From: Rhodanobacter sp. FDAARGOS 1247
Lineage (GTDB): Bacteria; Pseudomonadota; Gammaproteobacteria; Xanthomonadales; Rhodanobacteraceae
DNA length: 64,000 nucleotides
Assembly: GCF_016889805.1 (NCBI RefSeq)
Contig: NZ_CP069535.1
Coordinates: 2,976,001 to 3,040,000 of the forward strand
Reading direction: 5' to 3'
Position numbers and translations under genes: made by a program. The stretch's first letter is position 1; each line of letters begins with the position of its first letter. Positions 34,637 through 42,609 of the stretch are shown here, piece by piece. The notes under the pieces are model-generated. The model was not told the DNA's origin. It did no database searches and saw only the letters and a list, made by a program, of their open reading frames with translations.

Positions 34637-35395
34637 TCAATGACTCGCGCCAGCCGCCCTCTTGCCTGAAAACATGACGCAGACCCCCACGAAGACCAGC
34701 AGCACTGCCGACGCGGAATAACGACTCAAGGCGAGCCCGCCGGACGCCAGCGGCTTGTCCAGGAAGTCGCCAAGCACAGCCCCCAACGGCCGCGTCAGCA
34801 CGAAGGCTGTCCAGAACAGCAGCGTGGAGGAGACCCGGGTCCAGAAGTGCGCGCCGGCGACTACCACCAGCAAGCCGCCGAAGATGAGCGCCGCGCCCAG
34901 GTAACCCAGGCCGGCCGTGTCCGCCGTCCAGTCGCCGAGCGCGGTGCCCAGCGTCTGCGAGAACATGATGGTGGTCCAGTAGAACATCTCGGATCGGGGC
35001 GTGCTCACCGACTCGACCGACACCGTGCCCGTCGTGCGGTGCCACACCGCCAGCGAGGCGAGCAGCAGCACCAGCAGCAGCGTGCTGCCGCCCGCGTAGC
35101 CGATGCCCAGGGAGCGGGTCACGAAATCCGCCAGGGTGGTGCCCACCGTGGTGGTGGCGATGATCGCCGCCCAGTACACCCAGGGACGGAAGCGCGTGGC
35201 GGCGATCTGCACGCCCACCGCCGCGAAGAACACCGCGGCGAAGATGGCGGTCGCCACGAGGTAGCCCAGGTTCATCGACATCGACACCGCGTCGCCACCG
35301 GTTTCGCCCAGTGTGGTGACGGCGATCTTGATGATCCAGAACAGCAGGGTGACTTCCGGTACCTTGCTAGGTGTCTGGCCGTGGACAGCGTTCAT
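34637..35395 (-). CDS. COG4705-type multi-pass membrane protein with four repeats
   Basis: About 252 residues and roughly eight transmembrane segments arranged as four repeats, each carrying a conserved polar motif: TTLGETGGD, TTVGTTLAD, QTLGTALGD and RPLGAVLGD. This matches the uncharacterised COG4705 family of repeat membrane proteins. An ATG at 35410 would add MAGAP. It is divergent from the sigma-factor gene and immediately flanks the integron's integrase side, where the usual integrase gene is missing. Function unknown. Confidence 0.85.
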   Translation of the reverse strand: MNAVHGQTPSKVPEVTLLFWIIKIAVTTLGETGGDAVSMSMNLGYLVATAIFAAVFFAAVGVQIAATRFRPWVYWAAIIATTTVGTTLADFVTRSLGIGYAGGSTLLLVLLLASLAVWHRTTGTVSVESVSTPRSEMFYWTTIMFSQTLGTALGDWTADTAGLGYLGAALIFGGLLVVVAGAHFWTRVSSTLLFWTAFVLTRPLGAVLGDFLDKPLASGGLALSRYSASAVLLVFVGVCVMFSGKRAAGASH

Positions 35396-35516
35396 CGGGG
35401 CGCCTGCCATGGAAAGTGGTGAAGCCTATACCCATTTGTTTCTGGCGCCATTTCAATTTTGCCCGGCTGGCGCGTCTAAGCCTGCAATCGACAGCCGCGG
35501 CAAGCGCAAGCGCGCC

Positions 35517-36101
35517 ATGAGTACCCTGATGGACGGTCCGCACAGTTTCATGGAACACCTCTCGCGCCACGACGACCTGCAGTTCGACCCTGCGCCCAGC
35601 CATGGCGAGGTGGTGGCGGCGCTGTATCGCGAGCATCACGCTGCGCTGGTGGCCCTGCTGCAGTGCCGGCTGAATTCGCGCAGCGACGCGCAGGAGATCG
35701 CGCAGGAGGTCTACGTGAAGTTGCTGACCATGAAGGACCTGGGCCACCTGGAAACGCCGCGGGCGTTCCTGTTCCGCATGGCGATCAACCAGTCGGTGGA
35801 CTACCTGCGCAAGCGCGTGGTGCGCGTCAACCTGTCGCCCCCGCCCGCCAGCGAGGATCTGCACGCCGCGCCGCTGCCCGAGCAGCACCTGTGGGCCGGC
35901 CAGCAATGGAAGAAGGTGCAGGCCGCCCTGCGCGAGTTGCCGGCCAAGTGCAGCCAGGCGTTCGTGCTGCACGTGCTGGAAGGCCGCGAGTTTTCCGCGA
36001 TCGCCACCGAGATGAAGCTCAGCGAACGGATGGTTCGCTACCACGTCAGCCGGGCCATGGCGCACTGCCGTGAACGCTGTTTTGCAATGGAGACGCCGTA
36101 A
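35517..36101 (+). CDS. ECF sigma factor, FecI-like
   Basis: 194 residues. Region 2 (AALYREHHAALVALLQCRLN, DAQEIAQEVYVKLL, FRMAINQSVDYLRKR) recognises the -10 element and region 4 (LRELPAKCSQAFVLHVLEGR, SAIATEMKLSERMVRYHVSR) the -35. It is followed at once by an anti-sigma (FecR) gene with TAATG overlap and then a receptor gene, the classic cell-surface signalling layout. The start at 35517 fits the domain; upstream frame is non-homologous. Confidence 0.92.
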   Translation: MSTLMDGPHSFMEHLSRHDDLQFDPAPSHGEVVAALYREHHAALVALLQCRLNSRSDAQEIAQEVYVKLLTMKDLGHLETPRAFLFRMAINQSVDYLRKRVVRVNLSPPPASEDLHAAPLPEQHLWAGQQWKKVQAALRELPAKCSQAFVLHVLEGREFSAIATEMKLSERMVRYHVSRAMAHCRERCFAMETP

Positions 36102-37105
36102 TGGCCACCAATACCGGATTCGACGAGGAAACCACGCGCACGGCGGCGCTGTGGTGGACCCAGTTGCGCGATCCCGAACCGTCCCCGGACCTGCTTGAGC
36201 GCTGGGGTGCATGGATGGCGGCTGATCCCAGCAACGCCCAGACCTTCGCCCAGCTCAACGCGCTGGGCGAACTGGCTGCCGACGCCTCACCCAGCCAGCG
36301 CCAGCAGCTGATCGACGAGTTCGCGCCGCGCGCCACGAAGCGGCCGTATCGTCCGCTGGCGGCCGCCGCGGCGGTGGTCGGCATGGCGCTGCTGGGCGGC
36401 TGGTGGATGCTGCGCGGCGGGCCGGGTCACTCCCCGCTGCCGCAGCAATACGCCAGCGCGGTGGCCGAGGATCGGGCCATCCAGTTGCCCGATGGCACCG
36501 CCATCGAACTCGGTGCGGCCTCCAGCCTGACCACCCGCTATGCGCAGCACCGGCGTGACATCGACCTGCGCGCCGGCGAGGCGTTCTTCACCGTCACGCA
36601 TGACCGCGAGCGTCCGTTCGTGGTGACGGCTGGCCCCCTGCACATCGAGGATCTCGGCACCGCATTCAACGTGCGGCGTACCGGCCAGCGGGTCAGCGTG
36701 ACGGTGACCGAAGGACGGGTGCGGCTGTCACCGGCGAACGGCGCCGCGGACGATGCGGACCTGCCCTCCGGCCGGCTGGACCTGGTGGCGGGCCAGCGCG
36801 CCGAGTACGACCCGGTCAGTGGCGCGCTCAGCGTCAGCACGATCGCGCCGGAACACGCGGCGACGTGGCGCCAGCACCGGCTGGAGTTCGTCGACGAACC
36901 GCTGTCGGCCGTGCTGGCCGACATCAATCGCTACAGCCGCCAGCCGGTGCAGCTGGCCGATCCGCGCCTGGGCGAGCTGAAGTTCACCGGCACCGTCAAC
37001 ACGACTAACATTGGCCGTTGGGTCGATGCCTTGCCGCACGTTTTTCCCGTGCAGGTGAGCGCGTTTGCCGATCACGTGGTGCTTTCGGGCACCGGAAAGC
37101 CCTGA
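36101..37105 (+). CDS. FecR-family anti-sigma regulator
   Basis: 334 residues. The N-terminal cytoplasmic sigma-binding domain contains AALWWTQLRD and RWGAWMAADPSNAQTFAQL. One transmembrane segment follows (AAAAVVGMALLGGWWML), then the periplasmic FecR beta domain (IQLPDGTAIELGAASSLTTR; DLRAGEAFFTVTHDRERPFV; LGTAFNVR). The C-terminal domain (VLADINRYSRQPVQLADPRL) would contact the receptor's signalling domain. It relays ligand binding by the outer-membrane receptor to the upstream sigma factor. Confidence 0.93.
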   Translation: MATNTGFDEETTRTAALWWTQLRDPEPSPDLLERWGAWMAADPSNAQTFAQLNALGELAADASPSQRQQLIDEFAPRATKRPYRPLAAAAAVVGMALLGGWWMLRGGPGHSPLPQQYASAVAEDRAIQLPDGTAIELGAASSLTTRYAQHRRDIDLRAGEAFFTVTHDRERPFVVTAGPLHIEDLGTAFNVRRTGQRVSVTVTEGRVRLSPANGAADDADLPSGRLDLVAGQRAEYDPVSGALSVSTIAPEHAATWRQHRLEFVDEPLSAVLADINRYSRQPVQLADPRLGELKFTGTVNTTNIGRWVDALPHVFPVQVSAFADHVVLSGTGKP

Positions 37106-37216
37106 GCCGTGAGCGTGGGTGGTGGAAATGTTCGAGGCGAAGGCCCGGCCCGATTTCCACCGGCCACGCTCCTGACCATGGTTCGCACGCACGGTGGGCA
37201 GGATGGTGGAACGTAA

Positions 37217-39661
37217 ATGGCGTCGCGGCGACGGGCGCAGGTGTTGCAGATGACGTCCGCGAAGCGGATGCAGCGTGCGTTCGGCGTTGGCCTGGCATGG
37301 ATCGCTGCGACCGGTTTCGCCGGCGTTGCCGTCGCCTCGGGCGCACCGACACTGAAGGCCGAGCGCACCAGCTTCTCGATACCCTCGCAGCCGCTGGCCG
37401 ATGCACTGATGGCGCTGGGACGCCAGGCCGACGTGCAGATACTCGCCTCCAGCAAGGCGATCGCGGGGCGGCGCAGCACCGGCACCTCCGGCAGGTTGAA
37501 GGTGGAAGCCGCGCTGGACCACCTGCTGCAGGGCACCGGCCTGGACTACGAGGTGATCGGCAGCCGCACGGTGGTGGTGCACCAGCGCGAGTTCAGCCCG
37601 GCGACTTCCTACGCAAGCCCGCTGCGCGGCACCAAGCCGAATGTGCCGATCGTCTCGGTGCTGGATACCGTGCGGGTCTCCGGCCTGGTGCTGGGCGACT
37701 GGGGATTCCTGGCCGACAGCACGCGGGGCGCCACCCGCACGGACGCGGAGCTGGCCGACCTGCCGCAGTCGGTGAGCATCGTGACGCGCGACCTGATGGA
37801 TTCCCGCCAGGCGTTCGAGGTGGCCGACGTGGTGCGCCACGTGGCGGGCGTGGACTATGTGGATGGCTTCGGCGGCCCGCCGCTGTTCCGCATCCGCGGG
37901 TTCACCACCGGCAACGGCCTCACCGACGGCATGCCCAACGGCGTGGCGCGCATCGAGGATCTGCCGCCGCTGATCGGCATCGAGCGGGTCGAGGTGTTGA
38001 AGGGCCCGGAGACGATCCTCGGCGAGTCGTCGGTGGACAACAATTTCGGCGGCTCGGTGAACATCGTGATGAAGCGGCCGCAGGCCGAACCGGTACGCCA
38101 GCTGACGTTCTCCACCGGCCAGGGCGACGGCAGCCGCCTGGGCGTGGACCTGGCCGGTCCGCTCGACGAGCAGGGCCGGCTCACCTATCGCTGGGTTGCC
38201 GCCGGCAATCGCGCCGAGCGCACGGCGCAGGGTTATCGCGGCCAGCGCAGCGCCTACTTCGCGCCCTCCATCGGCTGGCAGGACGACACCACGCGGTGGC
38301 TGTTCGGCCTGGAATACGTCGACAACCGCGTGCCGGTTGCGGACCACACGGTGCTGCTCGGGCAGTCGCTGGCCAGCGCGTCGCCATTCGACCGCTTGCT
38401 GGGCAACCCCGACGACCACGCGCGATTCCGCACGCGGCGTGCGTTCTACATGGTCGAGCAGGCACTGGGCGACGACTGGAGCCTGCGCAGCCGTGGACAG
38501 TACGTGAGCCAGCGCAGCAGCGGCCAGGCCTGGGCGTTCTCCGACACCCAGCATTTCGGCCTGAGCGAGGCGCAGGCCAGCAGCTACCGCTATTCCGACG
38601 CGTTCTACACCTTGCAGAACGAACTGGCGGCAAGTTTCGAGCAGGGCCCGCTGGTGCACGACGTGCTGCTGGGCGTGGACTATGCCCGCACCCACACCGG
38701 CAACGGCAACCAGCCCAGCGCGCTGGTCACCGGCGCAGCGGTCAACGCCGACCTGCAGGCGGACGACTTCCTGCCGTTCGCGTCGGCGAAGAACACCGTC
38801 GTCGTCCAGACCCGTCCGCTGGGCGGATCGTGGTCGAGCCAGCTCGGGCTGTTCGCTCAGGACCAGGTGTCGATCGGCGAGTCATGGCATGTGCTGGCCA
38901 CGGTGCGTCACGCCACCTACGAGCTGACGGGTGCGGCGATGCCCGCGCTGCGCCAGTCGAGATGGATACCGAGATTGGGCGTGGTCTATCAGCCGAGCCC
39001 CGATGTGTCGCTTTACGCGTCCAGCAACACCGGTTTCCAGGCCGATGCCCTGCTGGGCGAGGACGGTCGCCCGCTGCCGCCGTCGGTGTCGCACCAGCTC
39101 GAGCTGGGCAGCAAGGTCGGCCTGTTCGATCAGCGCGCCAGGCTGACGCTGGCCTGGTACCGCATCCGGCTGGACCACAGCATCAGCCAGGTAGCGCCGG
39201 AATCGCCGCATTTCGCCGTGCCGGGTCCGGGCCAGACCAACACCGGCGTGGAGATCGAATTCGACGGCCAGGTCCTGCCGGGGCTGGATGTCTCGGCCAG
39301 CTATACCGGCGCGCGCATCCGCAACCACGACGGCAGTGCCCCGTACGGCGCGCCGCGGCACCAGTGGAACACCTGGGCCAGCTACCGCTTCCAGCGCCCT
39401 GCCCTGCAATCCTGGGGCGTGGCCGGCGGCGTGTTCGGGCGCAGCAGCACCAGTGGACGCACCGAGGACGGCGGCTATTTCCGCATGCCGAGCCAGCTCA
39501 GCGCGGAGGCGAACCTGAGCTGGTATGCCGATCCCTGGACGCTGACGCTGGGCGTGAAGAATCTTTTCGGAGGCACCTTGTACGCGATCAACGCCGAGTC
39601 GTCCTTCGTGCCGGTGCGTCAGGGCCGGCTGGTCCTGTTCAACGGGACCTTCCACTTCTAG
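37217..39661 (+). CDS. TonB-dependent siderophore receptor with N-terminal signalling (STN) domain
   Basis: 814 residues. A signal sequence (GLAWIAATGFAGVAVASG) is followed by an STN domain (FSIPSQPLADALMALGRQAD; TGLDYEVIGSRTVVV), a TonB-box-like LDTVRVSG, a plug (LADLPQSVSIVTRDLMDSRQ) and a 22-strand barrel. The barrel ends in aromatic FNGTFHF, as outer-membrane proteins require. With the sigma and FecR genes it forms a FecIRA-type switch: ligand binding should induce its own operon. The ligand, probably a ferric siderophore, cannot be told. No biosynthesis genes are nearby. Confidence 0.92.
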   Translation: MASRRRAQVLQMTSAKRMQRAFGVGLAWIAATGFAGVAVASGAPTLKAERTSFSIPSQPLADALMALGRQADVQILASSKAIAGRRSTGTSGRLKVEAALDHLLQGTGLDYEVIGSRTVVVHQREFSPATSYASPLRGTKPNVPIVSVLDTVRVSGLVLGDWGFLADSTRGATRTDAELADLPQSVSIVTRDLMDSRQAFEVADVVRHVAGVDYVDGFGGPPLFRIRGFTTGNGLTDGMPNGVARIEDLPPLIGIERVEVLKGPETILGESSVDNNFGGSVNIVMKRPQAEPVRQLTFSTGQGDGSRLGVDLAGPLDEQGRLTYRWVAAGNRAERTAQGYRGQRSAYFAPSIGWQDDTTRWLFGLEYVDNRVPVADHTVLLGQSLASASPFDRLLGNPDDHARFRTRRAFYMVEQALGDDWSLRSRGQYVSQRSSGQAWAFSDTQHFGLSEAQASSYRYSDAFYTLQNELAASFEQGPLVHDVLLGVDYARTHTGNGNQPSALVTGAAVNADLQADDFLPFASAKNTVVVQTRPLGGSWSSQLGLFAQDQVSIGESWHVLATVRHATYELTGAAMPALRQSRWIPRLGVVYQPSPDVSLYASSNTGFQADALLGEDGRPLPPSVSHQLELGSKVGLFDQRARLTLAWYRIRLDHSISQVAPESPHFAVPGPGQTNTGVEIEFDGQVLPGLDVSASYTGARIRNHDGSAPYGAPRHQWNTWASYRFQRPALQSWGVAGGVFGRSSTSGRTEDGGYFRMPSQLSAEANLSWYADPWTLTLGVKNLFGGTLYAINAESSFVPVRQGRLVLFNGTFHF

Positions 39662-39678
39662 ATTCCGCCGCGCGCGCG

Positions 39679-40728
39679 TCATGGACCGGCAGCCAGCAGG
39701 CCGGCGGAAGCGGCCGGGTGTTTCTCGCCGCCGCGAAATCGCTGGGCCGGCGTCGCCGCGCCTTCGCGCGGGTCCGCGGTTTCCGCGGCGGCAGGCTGCG
39801 CTCCGGTCGATCGCCGCAACGCGGCCGCGAAGGCGTCACCGGCTTCCCGCCGGAAGGCTTCGCTGCGCTGCTGCTTTTCGCGGCGGCTGCGCGGACCTTC
39901 GGCGCACGGCGCGGGAATCAGCGACAACGGCAGCGCATGACAGCCTGCGCCGGCGCTCACGCCGCCCTGTGCCTCCCAGAATGCATCGCCGCTGGCGGCA
40001 GCTTCCACGTCCGCACCGTCGGCATCCGCACCCGACTGGCCAACGCAGGCTGCCGCCGTGACGGCGCGAATCCGCTTCAACCCGTGCAGCGCCGCCAGCT
40101 CGCGCACCAGCGACATCAGCAGGTCCTTCGGATGCAAGCCGTGGCTGCCCCGGATGAATTCCCGCGTCGCCTCGAACGGCGCATGCGGGCCCGCGCCCCG
40201 CAACGCCCCGATGGTGACGCTGTCGCGCCGATCGAAGGTCAGGATGCATGAGGCCAGCACGTCCTTGTCGTCGCTGAGCAGCAACAGGCTCAGCTCGCCC
40301 GCGTCGGCGCGCGAAGGCTTGCGCAGGTGCAGGTGCACGTCGGCCGCATCCTCCAGCCGCAGCGTGGTCAGGCGCGCGCCACCACCCAGCACGATGCGTT
40401 CGGCCAGCCATGCGGGAAAGCGTCGCATCACGAAATCGTAGTGCGCATTGACGATGCGACGGCGCGCGGCGGCGTTGAAGTGCGTCGAGATGTAGGGCCG
40501 GTGCCAGCGCTCGAAAAGCCGCGGATCGGCCTGGGCCGCCCGCCACATCGCCTCGCGCGCATGCAGCGAACGCAGCCACTGCGTCTGGCGGATGCACAGC
40601 CGCAGCCAGCTGGTCATGTGCAGGGCCAGCTGCCAGCGTCCGTCACCGGAGGCCTGGCGCAGCGACCAGCGACTGCGCACGGCCTCCATCCACAAGCGGG
40701 TCGTCCTGCTGATTTGTTCGATGCGCAT
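39679..40728 (-). CDS. VirK/YbjX (DUF535) family protein
   Basis: 349 residues. The core from about residue 60 to 230 carries family features: HRPYISTHFNAAARRRIVNA, HYDFVMRRFPAWLAERIVLG, LLLLSDDKDVLASCILTFDR and FIRGSHGLHPKDLLMSLVRE. The C-terminal 120 residues are alanine-rich, low-complexity and unlike the family core. VirK/YbjX proteins are linked to envelope or antimicrobial-peptide resistance in enterics, with unknown biochemistry. Convergent with the receptor gene, 17 bases apart. Confidence 0.82.
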   Translation of the reverse strand: MRIEQISRTTRLWMEAVRSRWSLRQASGDGRWQLALHMTSWLRLCIRQTQWLRSLHAREAMWRAAQADPRLFERWHRPYISTHFNAAARRRIVNAHYDFVMRRFPAWLAERIVLGGGARLTTLRLEDAADVHLHLRKPSRADAGELSLLLLSDDKDVLASCILTFDRRDSVTIGALRGAGPHAPFEATREFIRGSHGLHPKDLLMSLVRELAALHGLKRIRAVTAAACVGQSGADADGADVEAAASGDAFWEAQGGVSAGAGCHALPLSLIPAPCAEGPRSRREKQQRSEAFRREAGDAFAAALRRSTGAQPAAAETADPREGAATPAQRFRGGEKHPAASAGLLAAGP

Positions 40729-40831
40729 CGGTCCGCCTCGTCATGCCGAGTTGACCTGTGAGACGCGCGAGCCACCGGTTTTTGAAATGCCGGCGATCAG
40801 CAGTCCGCTGCGCGGCGACCGGCGGACCCGA

Positions 40832-41857
40832 TCACTCCGAAATCGCCAGCACGCATTCGTCCGCGCCGTAGCTGCGGCAACACACCGGAAAGATCGACAG
40901 GCTCCCCGGCGCGATGACCGGTCCCAGCAAGCCTTCGAGGAATCCACTGAAGAAGCTGCAGCCGGAGTGGCCCTGCTCCGTGCACAGCGGGCTGTCGAGG
41001 ATGTGCAGCTGCGACCCCTGCTGATCCACTTCCACCAGCGCCCGCAAGGCCGGCGTGCCGATGCGCTCGAGTGCATCGGTCAGGCCCAGGCCACCATCCA
41101 TCGCGTATTCCCGCGCGAACACCCACGCACCGGCGCGCTGACCGGCCAGCGCCAGCGAGGATTCGCGCGCGCCGTCCGGCACCGCGCCGCTCAATACCAG
41201 CAGCCTGGGCATCAGTTTCGGATAGTCGTATTCGAGTGACTGCAGCGCCTTGTCGACCGCGCTCTCGTCCGCGTCCAGGGCCACCACGTCGACGAAGGGA
41301 TTCGCCTCCACCGATGCGACAGGCGGCGGCGCCGGCGCACGCGTGGTGGGCAGGATGAATTCGAAGTCCGGCTCCGCTGGCGCAGGCGGCGCCGCCGGAA
41401 TGGTCTGCACGGCTTCAGTCTTCGCGGGCCGGGCCAGGATCGGCGCCACCGCGAAGGGCTCGTCCGTCAGCACTTCTCTCGATGGCGATGCGGCAGGCGA
41501 AGCGACGGGCGCCGGTGCAGGCGCCGCCACCTTCGCGACAGGCGTGACCGGCTCGGGCGCCGGCGGCGGCAGATAGGTCGCCCGCTTCACCGTGGCGCCG
41601 AAATGCGGCTGCTCCTCGCCTTCCACGAACGGCGTGATCCGGAAGCTGACGAAGCGGTCATAACCTTCCAGCGCCGCTTCCAGTTCGCGCTTCTTGCGCG
41701 GCGAGCCGCGCACCACCATCGTCAACAGTGTCCCATGGGGGTCCTGCACCAGACGCTGGCGCTGCAAGGTGAAACCGCTGGCAAGAATGAAACGGCCAAC
41801 TTCGATGAGCAGACCTTCGCGACTTTGCGAAAGCCCCTGGATTTCCAGCTCGATCAT
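40832..41857 (-). CDS. Protein with ACT-like N-terminus and V4R-like C-terminus
   Basis: 341 residues with three parts. Residues 1-85 (MIELEIQGLSQSREGLLIEV; GTLLTMVVRGSPRKKRELEA) look like an ACT-type ligand-binding fold. A long proline/alanine linker follows (about 90-200). The C-terminal part ends GCSFFSGFLEGLLGPVIAPG and VCCRSYGADECVLAIS. This fits the V4R pattern of a hydrophobic helix then Cys...Gxx.C, suggesting small-molecule or metal sensing. There is no DNA-binding domain. The start at 41857 is preferred over a shadow extension. Confidence 0.6.
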   Translation of the reverse strand: MIELEIQGLSQSREGLLIEVGRFILASGFTLQRQRLVQDPHGTLLTMVVRGSPRKKRELEAALEGYDRFVSFRITPFVEGEEQPHFGATVKRATYLPPPAPEPVTPVAKVAAPAPAPVASPAASPSREVLTDEPFAVAPILARPAKTEAVQTIPAAPPAPAEPDFEFILPTTRAPAPPPVASVEANPFVDVVALDADESAVDKALQSLEYDYPKLMPRLLVLSGAVPDGARESSLALAGQRAGAWVFAREYAMDGGLGLTDALERIGTPALRALVEVDQQGSQLHILDSPLCTEQGHSGCSFFSGFLEGLLGPVIAPGSLSIFPVCCRSYGADECVLAISE

Positions 41858-42075
41858 CAAGCCCCCTGTAGGCGATGCCGATGGAGATGTGGGTTGAAGG
41901 ACGGCGCCGGTCCCGAACAGGGCCCGGGCGCACATCGGTGCAACGGGGCAATTTTATCGCGGTCCCGCCGCCCGGGGTGTGAACGGATACGGCGGATGGA
42001 ACATGTGTTGCGGGCACGCGTGGCGTGTGGCGGTGCAAGCACGTATCGTCGCCGCTTCCCCAGCAAAGGTTTGCC

Positions 42076-42558
42076 ATGGCCACGCCGAAACCGTTCCACC
42101 ATGCTGCCTTTCTGCGCGACCTGGAGCAATTCGTCGCCGGTGGAAGCTGCCCTGCCTCCTGTTCGCCCGAACTTGCCGCGATCCTGCGGACCCCGGGCGT
42201 CGATGCCCGGCCCTCACCGGCGGCCAGCCAGCTGGTTCGCCTGCTGCATGCACGCAAGGCCGTGCTGAAGGCAGCGTTCGACACCGGGCAGGTCGCCGAC
42301 GAATTGCGTCGCCACCAGAAGTTCGCCAGGCCCGGACAGCCGTCGCCGCATATCGTGCAATTGCGCCAGCAACAAGCCGCCGCACGACAGGCTTCCAGCC
42401 AGTCGCGACAACTGCTGATCCAGTCCGCCGCCGCCTTCGTGCGCGAGGCCGGCATCGTGCCGCCCGCGCGACTGGCCCTCGAGGTGTTCATCGACGGCTG
42501 GATGGAAGCCGGCTTGCCGAAAGAGCCGGGCACGCCAGAGGCGGGCACGCCCGGATAA
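42076..42558 (+). CDS. Hypothetical helical protein, 160 residues
   Basis: Not recognised. A soluble protein with predicted helices (HHAAFLRDLEQFVAGGSCPA; SQLVRLLHARKAVLKAAFDT; VQLRQQQAAARQASSQSRQL) and a glutamine-rich centre. The only cysteines are two close together in SCPASC. Divergent from the V4R-like gene across a 218-base gap in which I see no other feature. Convergent with pepN, sharing the hairpin between them. Confidence 0.7.
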   Translation: MATPKPFHHAAFLRDLEQFVAGGSCPASCSPELAAILRTPGVDARPSPAASQLVRLLHARKAVLKAAFDTGQVADELRRHQKFARPGQPSPHIVQLRQQQAAARQASSQSRQLLIQSAAAFVREAGIVPPARLALEVFIDGWMEAGLPKEPGTPEAGTPG

Positions 42559-42593
42559 AAAAGCGCCGCCGGCACGATGCCGTGCCGGCGGCG
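42555..42593 (-). terminator. Terminator downstream of pepN
   Basis: A perfect 13-bp stem CGCCGCCGGCACG / CGTGCCGGCGGCG with loop ATGC. On the minus strand it is followed, after one C, by six T, so it ends pepN. It can also block read-through from the opposite gene. Confidence 0.87.
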
Positions 42594-42609
42594 GATACCT
42601 CGTTGCCGC

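Noticed and set aside
35313..35516. Upstream extension of the ECF sigma gene
   Set aside because: It overlaps the divergent membrane-protein start and shows no sigma-factor similarity.
37018..40251. A 1077-codon plus-strand frame overlapping fecR, the TonB receptor and the DUF535 gene
   Set aside because: Composition is arginine/glycine-rich shadow. The receptor frame carries signal, STN, plug and barrel motifs.
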